The notes below the pieces were generated by a model that had not been told where the DNA came from, made no database searches, and worked only from the letters and a program-made list of their open reading frames with translations. A DNA stretch of 64,000 nucleotides from Manduca sexta (Eukaryota > Arthropoda > Insecta > Lepidoptera > Sphingidae), in assembly GCF_014839805.1 (NCBI RefSeq), contig NC_051121.1, positions 2,959,116 through 3,023,115 on the forward strand. Reading direction: 5' to 3'. Position numbers and translations under genes: made by a program. Shown here piece by piece: positions 46,880 through 58,044 of this stretch. Position 1 is the stretch's first letter; every line of letters begins with the position of its first letter.

Positions 46880-49263
46880 CGCTTAACGTAACGATTATTT
46901 TAATCGATATTGCTTATTGCGACAAGTACAAATATTCTCTTCATTCAATCATATGCTACCCCGTTTTTATATAAATAATTATTTGATCATTTCCTATGAA
47001 AATAATTAAATTTATTAACGAAATTTAAATATAGTAGCAATGCTATATAGTGATAATAATATTGTAAAAATATGTAATTATCTAAATTGTTTTTTTTTTT
47101 ATAAATTACTATAAAAAATAGGAACTATATCTAATAAACTATACTTAACTACAATTCATCATTTTAAAACTAACACAATTCCATGTTCCATTATTTTAAT
47201 ATTTATTAGTGATCCCATAGCTTATCATAATATATCATATAGCATAAGTACATTACTTAGGCTGAGATAGTACCGCTATTTTATAAAAAGTCCATCTACT
47301 TTTACAGTTCGCTATTGCTAATTGGACGCTAAATTTATTATATTAAGATTACTGCAAGCTAAGCTACTGCCATCGACCTCCTTCCCGTTACCTCCTACTT
47401 CGATCTACGAAGGTGGTCACTTAACGTCAGATGACTTAAAAATATTCATCTTAATTCTTACAGCCTAGCTATAATTATTTTACATGTCCTTAATGGGTGA
47501 TAACGGAGAAGGAAACCACTACATATCTTCTTGCTGGTTAATTAATAATTATAAACGAGGTAGTGACCAAAAAACTATAAAAAAGAGTGTATTTTGGGAC
47601 TACGTATTACGTAAATATGTAAGTTTATTTATTTATCACAACTGTAGCGTAAACAATTTGAAAAATTTAATAAATAATGTACATACGAATAAGCTTATAA
47701 GCTGCTAAAAAAAGATTCTGCAAGGCCCCCTATAAGGCGCCGGGGAATTGCCCGGTACGCAAACCACACCTAAAGCCGTTACTGTTACTACCATAGGACT
47801 TGTATACTTACTTAGCTAATAATATTCTAAAATCAAAAGTTTATGTAAATGTTTCAATGTTTGTTAGAAGTAAATGCAGAAACAGCTGAGTAGATTTGGA
47901 TGAAATTTGATTCAAAGGTAGGTCATGTCCTGGCATAGGCAAATTTTTATCCCGGTAATTTGCTCCGATAGTAAATAAAGGATTTTTTTAAGTAGGTGGC
48001 GCTAGTGTTCGCAGGTGACGCTATGAATTCCTAAAATGATTTGGGGTCTATTGTAGTAGGGGCAAGTTTTTTCACGCAGGCAAAATCGCTAGCAGCACCT
48101 AATGGTATAGTATAATTCATTTATTTATTCATAAGTAAAGCCTTATCAACTTAAACATTTAAATGTATGCTTCTGAATTATTGGAGAGTTTGATAAAAAC
48201 TAGTTATTGACATAAATTCTATAGCTTAGAGCGGTATATATATTTATTATATATTTTTAGTATATATATTTTTGTTTTTTTTATAGACTGGGTAATGAGA
48301 TTATCATAAAATAAAAAAATATTTTAATTGTAACCAAAATAGATAATAATTAAATGAAAAAACGTTACATTTAAACACATTAATTAATTTACATTTATGA
48401 CGTAACTTATCGAACAACGCGCAGCACTAGACATGCGTTCTAAAACCCTACTGTTTAGATTTACGTTTTGAAACTAGATATCGCGTGGTCTTAATTTTAG
48501 TTTTAGTTATAATTATATAAAATTGTCTTCTAAATTTTAAGATAACAAAAACACCTCTTAACCTAATATTGTGAGATATTATGACTATAAATATATATTT
48601 TTCTTTAATAATAATTGTAAGTATGAAAATGAGAACACAATAATGTCACATATCATTTTTTCTAAAGTGGCCTACAATAAAGTATGTAAACCAGTAGTAC
48701 ATAATATATTTAAATCCAATTTGTTTTTTTGTTTATTGAATCACTACATCCTAATTTCGTTCATATTAAATTATTATCATGATTAAGAATCCTCACAGTT
48801 CGACATAATATACTGACGTACTTATATATTTTTTCGCGTCGCATAACGTTGGTTGTGTAATTTTTTACCTATAGTGTATGTAATTTACATATTATAGCAA
48901 GTAATTCCGATCACAGGTGTTAGATATTGCGTTACTTATATTATTATCCAATTATAAGAGTTATTTCAGTGCGACGTCCATAGACGTCATATATTTTGTA
49001 ATTAATTAATGTTTTTACTGTTCTGAGTTTTTATATAAACCACACATAAATAATTTATTCTTAGAAATAGGTATGTATGCCGTGGAAAAAACTTTTCCTA
49101 CTTTTCCTTAGACGATGTCGATTCGACTTTAGAGTTGCCAATTTTAATATTATGTTTCTAAAGTTTTGGTATGGCAACTACAGTTACTTGGAGGGACTAC
49201 TTATGTGTTTGTAGCTATGAAACAAGAGATGTCACGGGTTCAGTAGGGTTCAGGATTCGCATA
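46880..49263. other. Intergenic AT-rich region upstream of the NEK2-like gene
   Basis: No gene seen. It contains a Helitron-like relic at 47850-48092 (related to 23895-23990, with CACGCAGG and a CTAG near 48089-48092). A GC-rich repeat scrap near 47727-47755 includes AAGGCGCCGGGGAATTGCCC. Confidence 0.5.
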
Positions 49264-49730
49264 GTATGTATCAGGGATGTTATGGAGCTCCGTAACCGTA
49301 ACCGAAACTATCGGATATCCGAAATAAAAATATATCCGTAACCGTAACCGTATCCGTTAAAAAAGTTTCGGATAAGTTACGGATAATATGTTACTACAGA
49401 TTTTTGTTTCACCGCTCACGTGCTACGTGAATTTTACTTATATAGTTTGTTTGTTATTTTTAACCAACTTCAAAAAAAATGAGGAGGTTATCAATTCGAC
49501 GTGAATATTTTTTTTTTTTTTTGTATGTTTGTTACCTCATAACTCGCTCATTTATGAACCGATTTGGAAAATTCTTTTTTTATTCGAAAGAATTTCTCTC
49601 CAGATTGGTCCCACAAAATTTTTTTCAACATCGCTTTGGTAGTTTGGTTTTAAAATTAAAAAAACTAGAAAAATTTGGTCGTCCAAGAAAACGAAGTCGC
49701 GAATTTAGCTTTTCTGTGACGTATTTAGTT

Positions 49731-50705
49731 ATGTTTTTGCATTGAGTTTGGTTTACTGTACTTCTCACATACTTATACATATAGCATAACACCTTTTCCC
49801 CGTGTCAGGGGTAGGCAGAGGCGTATAATTTCATCGCGATAGTTGTACTGCGTGCGAAACACATTAGTTGTGTTTTTGCGTTGGGTTTAGTTAACTCTAC
49901 TTCTTACATACATACATATATGTAGCATCACACCTTTTACCCTTTTCAGGGGTAGGCAAAGGTGTTACACCACAGCGCGATAGTTGTACTGTGAGCCAAA
50001 TATATCAGTTGTGTTTTTGCGTTAGGTTTGCTTGAATCTACTTCTTACATACATATATATAGCATCACACCTTTTCCCCTTTTCAGGGGTAGACAGAGGT
50101 GTAACATTTCAGCGCGATTGTCGTACTGCGAGCAAAATACATTAGTTGTGTTTTTGCGTTGGGTTTAGTTAATTCTACTTCGTACATACGTACATACATA
50201 TCTGTATATAGCATCACACCTTTTCCCCTTTTTAGGGGTAGGCAGAGATGTAACACCACAGCGCGATAGTTAAAGTATGACCGAAATATATCTGTTGTGT
50301 TTCTGCGTTAGGTGTGCTTGAATCTACTTCTTACATACATATAATATATAGCATCACACCTTTTCCGCTTTTCAGGGGTAGGCAGAGGTGTAACATTTGA
50401 GCGCGATAGTCGTACTGCGTGCGAAATACATTAATTGTGTTTTTGTGTTGGTCTCTACTTCTTACGAACATACATATATATAGCATCACACCTTTTGCCC
50501 TTTTCAGGGGTAGGCAGAGGTGTTACACCACAGCGCGATAGTTGTACTGTGAGCTAAATATATCAGTTGTGTTTTTGCGTTAGGTTTCCTTGAATCTACT
50601 TTTTACATACATACATATATATAGCATCACACCTTTGCCCCTTTTCAGTGGTACTCAGAGGTGTAACTCCTCAGCGCGATAGTTGTATCGTGAGCGAAAC
50701 ACAAC
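49731..50705 (+). repeat. Satellite array, seven ~130-150 bp units in a dimeric pattern
   Basis: Units contain TTGTGTTTTTGCGTT, TACATACATA, AGCATCACACCTTTT, TCAGGGGTAGGCAGAGGTG and CAGCGCGATAGTTGTACTG. Starts are near 49732, 49868, 50009, 50145, 50295, 50436 and 50567. Alternate units share diagnostic bases: one type has CACCACAGCGCG and ends ATATATCAG, the other has CATTTCAGCGCG and ends TACATTAG. The repeat is therefore a dimer of about 275 bp. Confidence 0.93.
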
Positions 50706-50760
50706 TATGCCATCGACACGGTCTATTTTTTACTAACACAAAAAAGCAAAAAATAAAAGT

Positions 50761-51366
50761 AATTTTAACAAAAAATTAAACCGCCTTCAAAAACCACTCA
50801 AAACCAAAAAATAATTTCATATAACAAGTATATGTTGGATACCAATTTTGGAGTCGGTGCCTAATTAAAATTGCTAGTTAAGCTAGATAAATACATTAAC
50901 GAATATACGAAAACAATGTGCTGCCAGCGTACAAAGTCAACAAGTCAGATCGTCACCGGAGATAAACACACCGCCGCAGCACAGCAAATGGAAGCTATTA
51001 AGGAAATATTTAAATTTGTGAACTGTACACTACCCAAATTCTTCCCCTGTTACCTATAGCTGGTCAAATGTGGCTGCATTACACTCCCTGCCGCGAAAAA
51101 AGAGGAAATAAAAAGATGAAACACCATACATGTGCTTGGTATTGACCTTTCACTGTGTATATTTGTTAGTAGTAAACGCAAACCTACTCCTTTTAATTGA
51201 TTTGAAAGAAATTTAGCTCATAGATGGACTATGCAACAAATATAGCTAACTAGCCATTTTAATTAGGCACCGACTCTAAAATTGGTATCCAACATATACT
51301 TGTAATATGAAATTATTTTTTGGTTTTGAGTGGTTTTTGAAGGCGGTTTAATTTTTTGTTAAAATT
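50761..51366. repeat. Long inverted repeat, ~125-bp arms, ~355-bp spacer
   Basis: Arms 50761-50886 and 51242-51366 are almost exact reverse complements, including CCGCCTTCAAAAACCACTCA and GGAGTCGGTGCCTAATTAAA (one base changed in the second arm). The spacer has no recognised gene. It looks like a foldback/MITE unit or two copies of one repeat end inserted head to head. Confidence 0.92.
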
Positions 51367-51853
51367 ATTTTTAATCATAACATACTTAACAAAAATAGTA
51401 TTTTTTTTTATTTAGGAGTAGGGAGGTACTTCATTTAGTAAAATGAAGGAAAAGTGTTGTGTTACGTACTAAATTGATTTTGCAAAATGTAAACAGTGTG
51501 ATAAAAACTTTTCACGGAGAGGAGGTGGCGCTACTTCACTGAAACTTCATCTCAAATTAAAACACAGAGGTTTTCCGAACACCCATGTCGCCCAATTAGT
51601 TCATCGATACTTAATAATCGACGATGACGACGAACGATAGTTAGTAATCGTCGCCCTACTGTATTATATCATATTTTTATTTTACTTTAATATCCGTAAC
51701 CGAAACTATCCGAAACTACCGGATAATCCGAAATAATTACATATCCATAACCGTATCCGAAACCGATATAATTTTATTCCTATATCCATATCCGTATCCA
51801 TATCCGATATTTCATATCCATAACATCCCTGGTATGTATAACCTGGTTCATTA

Positions 51854-52318
51854 AAGAAACGAATCTAAAATGGTGACACTTATCTTGTCCTCTCGCTTGT
51901 ACACTAGTGCCGTTATGCGCGTGAGTGAGCACTCACGCGCATAACGTAGACAGAAAAATAATCACTCTTGATTTGCTTTTATGCTGTCTCGACGCGCTCA
52001 GTGATTTTTGTTATGATTTCGTTGTTATATATTTTTCTTATTTAATCATTGTTACTTGTTTATTTTTGTTGTTGAGTTTTGTTTAGTTGAAAATTAAGAA
52101 ATGAAGGAAGAAAACCCCTACAATTTGAAGATCCCGGTGAAGGACCGTCTCATAGGCAGTATTAAAAATTAGTATAAAATAATATTCATTAATAAACATT
52201 TTTATGATTGAATGCTAATTAAATATTATTAATTTAAAAAAAACAAACCTGAAATTTTATGTGCTAGCTGTACTATCTGTCAATGCAAGTACAAGACGCC
52301 ATTTTAGATTCGTTTCTT
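51854..52318. mobile_element. TA-flanked MITE candidate (Tc1/mariner-like)
   Basis: Inverted termini AAGAAACGAATCTAAAATGG at both ends, flanked by TA on each side (51852-51853 and 52319-52320), the target duplication of Tc1/mariner elements. The length is 465 bp and no transposase is present. It begins 22 bp after the end of the hAT-type element and contains a perfect hairpin at 51911-51946. Confidence 0.72.
51911..51946. repeat. Perfect 16-bp inverted repeat with 4-nt loop
   Basis: Arms CGTTATGCGCGTGAGT (51911-51926) and its exact complement (51931-51946) around GAGC, inside the MITE candidate. Confidence 0.97.
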
Positions 52319-52320
52319 TA

Positions 52321-53439
52321 CTGCATCGGCTTATAAAGAGTTTGGGTTTCAGAACACCCAAAACCAGTATCCCTACCACTTATCAGGTATTTACGCAATA
52401 TCGCATAGTAAGTATTTGTATTATGTTAACGTTTACGTATTTCTTTTTTGCCAATACCTATACCTCAATAAAACATATTGTACTGCCTATTCCCATACAT
52501 TTAAATTTACCGTCGCTATGATTACCTACGTGATTTACTATTCGTAATTTACTCGCATACAAGGTTCACGGTGCCGTATTTTAGTTCCAAATACGCTCAG
52601 CAGGGCGCTGTTCAAATTTTCATACCGAAATTTACTTAGTCGAAACAATTACATACGTTTACTATTTTTTAGAATAACGGTTTTATTTGTTTGCATTTTG
52701 CATTATCGGCTACTCGTGAGTTTTTGACTGTCTCATTATAGGTATCCCAAGATACAGGCATAGCCTAGTTTAGGTACTCCTGCCAATTACTGAAATGCTT
52801 AACTCATATGCCAATTATTGTTTAAGCATTTCTTAATGTTATTATTTCGGTGTCGTTTGTTGCAATAAAGCTATTTATTATTAGTAACTATACGAAATCG
52901 GGTAAATTCGTGCTCGGGATATAGGTCTCATAGTTTCTAATATGACATATCACTATATCGTATATTGAGACTATCGTAACGTAATTATAAATTTATAAGG
53001 GATAAAGTCTACGTTGGAGGTAAAGATTATTTTGCTACTCAAATTATTAAATATAATAAAAAGTTGACACACTACAAAATTCTTATATTTTTTTTCTCAC
53101 ACTATGGAACTCTGTTCCATTTTCCGACCAAGCTTGTACTCTGGTATTGATATGATAGAAGGCATAATTTTGGGATTTATTTTTAATTAAATTATATGGA
53201 TAAAAGGACGAAAATAAAAACGAAATAAAAATTTCAAATACTTTATTAGTGAGTATAAGCGTGTATGCGGCACAGCTGACTAGCGGTTTCCAAATAACAT
53301 ATCACATGATTCTTCTTTTCCCAAACAATTGTAAAGCCAATTAATAAAATACTGAACGTACACAGAAACGGTTACAAATGGTAGCACGAACTGCTTGACA
53401 ACTTCATCTCTCTGCAATTAATCGTGAATGTGTGGCCGA
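52321..53439. other. Intergenic AT-rich DNA, no gene seen
   Basis: Short unsupported frames only. AATAAA on the minus strand at 53242-53247 could end a very long Klp68D 3' UTR. Confidence 0.45.
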
Positions 53440-53487
53440 CGCCGCGGCTCGTGTCTAGTGTCGAGTGACGTCACACGAGCCGCGGCG
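53440..53487. repeat. GC-rich hairpin with 15-bp arms and a CRE-like site
   Basis: Arms CGCCGCGGCTCGTGT (53440-53454) and its exact complement (53473-53487) surround an 18-nt spacer. TGACGTCA, the CREB/ATF palindrome, lies at 53466-53473 on the inner edge. The surrounding 53430-53560 is CpG-rich. Confidence 0.95.
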
Positions 53488-54376
53488 CGCCGGCAGCGGG
53501 TCCCGCGAGTGCTGCGCGTGCGCACGCTCCGGCTCCGGACTCGCGGTACATTGTGTTGTGCGAACATTAGCGCCCTATCTACTCTATATCATATAATTTC
53601 CGATACCTAAAAAATAATATTTACAATATTTGTATACAAGAATCATTGACTAGAAACCGTGTCTGGAAATACATAATAATATTATAATAAATCGAAATTT
53701 AACATGTAAAGGAACATGATCAATGGTAATATCGAAAGCAATGGACTTCATCTCGTGGAATGGACCGTTTCCATCTTTGGTAACGCGTTTGAACAAAACG
53801 TCAGGATCGTGTTGCGACGCGGTCGCGGCTCATCTCGTTGCGTACGTACTACGCTACATACAATATACATACTACGAATTCATTAGAAAATCATTATTTA
53901 ACCATATAATTTAATACACGAATACATTACACTACCTAATATCACTTGCTCCAATACGAACTCAGATATCGAAGCACAAAATAAAATTTCACAAAAACAA
54001 CAACGGTAAAATAAAATCGCATACAAAACAAATGACAACCTAAAATTGACTAAAACCGAAATTCGGATAAAAACCTAGCTCGGAGTGTTTCGCGTCGTGT
54101 CGCGTCGCTCGCGGCGTATCGCAGGGTACACTAGTGTCTACGCGATTAACTAAAATAAATTATACAAAGCGTCTTTGCCGTACAAATACTAGGGTAAGAC
54201 GTGTGAGATCAACGTAACGCCGTTTGTGACTCTACGCATGGCGCAGTGCTTGCTAATGACACTCCTGTTCATGGTCGCAACACACAAGACATTTTAGCAT
54301 CGACAATTAGAGATTTTGTATTATGGCATTTAGACTTCCTGCATTATATATTATACCAAAACCGCGTATGTGCGAA

Positions 54377-54382
54377 TTTATT
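54377..54382 (-). terminator. Candidate poly(A) signal for Klp68D
   Basis: AATAAA on the minus strand, about 1.3 kb past the stop. A second one lies at 53242-53247. There is no direct evidence which is used. Confidence 0.3.
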
Positions 54383-55711
54383 AAAATAATCATGCTTTCA
54401 GAAACAGGTTAACATCGATCATTAAAATATCGTGTGTTGTGCAACCTGTGTCAATACTGCAGCTCCGTCCATCACTATTTAACATATTGTTGTGTAGGTC
54501 ACGGGAGCCGCAGCCCTGGACGTGTAACCTACCGTACATGAAGGTGATATTATATTACATAACATTAATAATAATATATTATAGCAAATAATGTTTATAG
54601 CAATGTTTTCACACAAAAGCAATAACCCACAGAACAGTGTATATACAGTGCGTACTATTGTACGCACATGCGCGCGCCGTCGGTTATCGCTTTTCGACCA
54701 ATCACAAAACGTCCTCGTCGCTCGTAGTCGCGTCAGATTAGGCCGCAGCCGTGCAACGACCGGCCGGAGACGAACGTGCACTATCAGGAACAAAAATCGG
54801 TGCATAAATATTTGAACGTGATTATACGTCATCGATTCTGCGGTTCAACTGACGTGTTGGGACGTCCTGATAACGAACGGTCCGTCGCGGCCAGATCGGT
54901 TCACAGTTGAATAACCAAACCTTAACTAAAGCATTACAAGCATCCACTGAAATCATTCGAAATTGTACAAAAATATCATAATACGAGTAACCACTAAGAA
55001 TTACATTACATTATTTTTTATACTTCGGGCAGGTTCGGGACGTTTCGGTGTCTACATCGCGTTCACATTTCAGAGTTTAAGGAGATGCGTCGATGATGGC
55101 GCTATCTTTTTATAACCCAACGATTCAAATCTATAATGCATTCAAGAAATTTCGAAAATGGAATAATTTTTTAGCGCGCCCATTTGTCTTATAAATCAAC
55201 CGTATGCGGAAGACATAAAGTTGATTTCGAAGCGCATCCAATTTCACATTGTTCCATATTCGAAGTTGCGCAAATGCACCTAACATCAGTCTGGGGCGCC
55301 GGTCAATGTGAATAAAACCTTATCCACTAGGCATAACGTACATACTTGCGTAGCGGCAAATGCCACACAGTGACTATATTATAAAACTATTAACATGTGA
55401 CCAGCCGAGTTGTGACGTCACTTGTACATACAATTTTAAATCAATTGTACAATATTGTTATTAAGTTGGCCGGTTCGAAGTTAGTCATTTTACACTTTTT
55501 ACGCTGCTCGTACCAAAACAATAGTAATTGTCTTCGTTTGTGACAAACTTTAAATCGGGCAACTTTAGAACACCGTACTTTACGGTTGGGGAACAATATA
55601 TCAGTTGAAGTGGAATTGTATGGTGATCGATCGACGATTGGAATGACCAGGAGCTCGAGCTGGGGCTCGGTGGCCACGAGTGGCGGTCCGCGGCAGCGCT
55701 GTGGCGGCGGC

Positions 55712-58044
55712 CTACCGCACGCCGGCGGTGCCGAGCCGGTGCGCCGTGGTGGGGCGCGGGGCTGCGCGCGCAGACTTGCGTCCCACCGACTCCACCACGT
55801 GCTCCTTCTTCAGGGCCGAGGGTACGCTCTGTAACAGGTGGTGTTTATAGTTTAAGTGATCGTGATGGTATTTTATGTTGTAATTAAATGAGTTATCACT
55901 ATCGTTGTCTTACTTTCGGCACCTGCGCATGCGCGGGCGGCGCGGGCGCGGGCGGCGCGTGTCGCGGCGGCGGCGGCGTGTAGGTGCGCGTGGTGGGCGG
56001 CAGCGGCAGCGGCGCCAGGTCGAGCAGGTCCTCGGCGCGCTGGCGCGGCAGGCGCTGCTGCAGCGCGGCGAGGCAGGCGGGGCGGCGCCGACAGCCGCCG
56101 GCGAGGGGGCGGGTGGCGAGCGGCGCGGCGTGCGTGGGGCGCAGCTCCCAGGAGTCGCTGTCGTCGCTGTAGCGCGCGCGCAGCACGGCGGGGCGGCCGG
56201 CGTCGGGCACGAGGCTGTCGGCGAGCAGCAGGCGGCGGCGCAGCGCGGCGATGAGCGCGGCCTGCAGCGCCTCCCTCTCCCTCCTCTCCGCGTCGTGAGC
56301 CTCGCGCTGCTCCACCATCTCCTCGCGCAGCCACAGGTACTTGGAGACGCACTTCTTGAGCCGCTGCGTCTTGTGGTCCACCTCCTGCTGCAGCGTGGTG
56401 AAGGTGTTGGTGACGCTGGCGGTGGTCTCCTCCTCGAGTTCGATGCGCTGCTGCATCTCCACTTCGCGCTTCTTGCGCTCGGCGATCTCCATATGGCGCT
56501 GCTCTAGGATGACCTGGCTCTCGTTCAGGTTGTTGATGAGTTCCTTGCCGCCGCCGCCGCCTCCCTGCACCAGCCGCTCCTCTAACGCCTTGATCTGTTG
56601 CTCCAACTCCTCAGTCTTGTTCTTCTCTTGTTCTATCGTCGACTCCGCCAGTATGTTCTCATTCTCTATACTAACTGTGTCTTCTTCAACTGGAAATTTG
56701 AGGAAAAAGAATATTAGAAATTAAAATATTTTTATATTATTATGTGTTTAATGTCTAAGTTGCTGTTCAATCAGGTTAAATAAAGATTTTTCATAAGGCA
56801 AAAATACAAGCAGATAGAGAAGTGAGAGCAAAAGTAGTCAGCTGAGTAATATTGAAGTAAACGCATTATGACTCACATAGTACGCTATTAGAAATAATAA
56901 ACATAATTTGTATCTGCAGTTATAATGAAAAGCAACTACAGCGCCTTACAATAAACAGCGAGCAATGTTCCTTACCGAGTACATTATCCTGCGCCTGCGG
57001 CTTCACCTTGGGCGGCTTCTTGGGCTTCTTGTCGAGTGAGGCGGTCTTGCGTTGCTCGATGAGGGCCCGCAGGCGCTCGATCTCGGCTTGGTACTCGCGC
57101 AGCTTCGCGTCCTTCGGGTCCTCGTTGCGCACCGGCTTGTTCTTTATCGCTGCGGGGTCGGTACAGAGAGCTCAATACTGTATATTGACACCATATTCAT
57201 CTAGCGGCTACTAGCTAAGTGCTAACATCGATTACCAACCATTACGTGATTTGTACAATAGACAGTTGTTAGGGGATACAAATCATGACCATACAGCGAT
57301 AGGTGTCATATCAGTTATCACATTAGAGTCGCTAAGGAATCGCCTTAGGATCTTGTCAACACGATTTACCGCTTCGGAAATTAAATCGAGACTTATAGTT
57401 TTGTAAAATTTAATTGAATATAACCTTTATTGCCTACTTGGAGTAATAATGTTACATGCTCACCCTTAGCCCTGTGCGCGTACCGCAGCGTGGTGATGGT
57501 TTCGTCGTAGTTGTAGGAGGCGGGGCCGATGTTCGCGATCATTATCGTCTTACTGTTGCCGCCCAGCGAGTCCTGCAGGATGCGCGTCAGCTTCGAGTCC
57601 CTGCGAACACGCGCCATATTCACTCATACAGGACTTACAACAAAGGCAGTGATTCAAAAATGTGGGACATCGCGCATGTACTCTCATATTATACAATGTC
57701 ACAAAAGGTAACCGTTTCTATTATCTGTCGCGCGTTGAAGAAACTATCGTAGAATGTTAATTTATAAACGACAAACAAGTAGATATAAACAATAAGGAAC
57801 AGGAATGTCTGTAGGTACCTAAAATGTTGCTAGACGGCTTGATGCTTTCTTATTAATACTTGACTACTTATCTGTTTACCTGTACGGCACGTGCGGACTG
57901 TTCTCTGCGAGCGCGGAGATGACGTTCCCGAGGCTGGACAGCGCCTGGTTGATGCGCGACGCCTCCCGCAGCCGCTCCGCCGACGCGTTCGTCTTCGCCT
58001 GCCGCTCGCTGCCCGCCAGGTCGACCAAGTTCAGCTTGCCCACG
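55712..58044 (-). CDS. Klp68D: Kinesin-2 motor subunit (KIF3B / Klp68D type), C-terminal five coding exons
   Basis: Plus-end microtubule motor subunit of heterotrimeric kinesin-2, used in ciliary and axonal transport. Coding exons in transcript order: 58044-57880, 57600-57464, 57149-56976, 56689-55914, 55828-55712. All junctions are GT-AG and phases join, giving about 455 codons. The first exon holds switch II ([13 protein letters not shown]) and the second [15 protein letters not shown], both motor-domain signatures. The neck ([15 protein letters not shown]) and a Lys-rich linker follow. Exon four holds the coiled coil with [20 protein letters not shown] and [14 protein letters not shown], which match KIF3B better than KIF3A. 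The tail is Pro/Arg-rich and the last exon basic ([13 protein letters not shown]). The N-terminal motor (P-loop, switch I) is outside the window. Exon four is extremely GC-rich. Confidence 0.93.

Larger units (their letters stand above)
49272..51831. mobile_element. hAT-type element packed with satellite and an inverted repeat
   Basis: Inverted termini CAGGGATGTTATGGA at both ends, flanked by a perfect 8-bp duplication GTATGTAT (49264-49271 and 51832-51839) that fits nTnnnnAn. Subterminal regions carry tandem CCGTAACCG / ATATCCGTA-type repeats in mirrored orientation. No transposase is seen. The 2,560-bp body holds an older repeat (from 49456), a seven-unit satellite and a 125-bp inverted repeat. 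Either the element captured these or they inserted into it. Confidence 0.88.

Noticed and set aside
55905..56507. 200-codon plus-strand open frame
   Set aside because: Antisense shadow of the GC-rich Klp68D exon.
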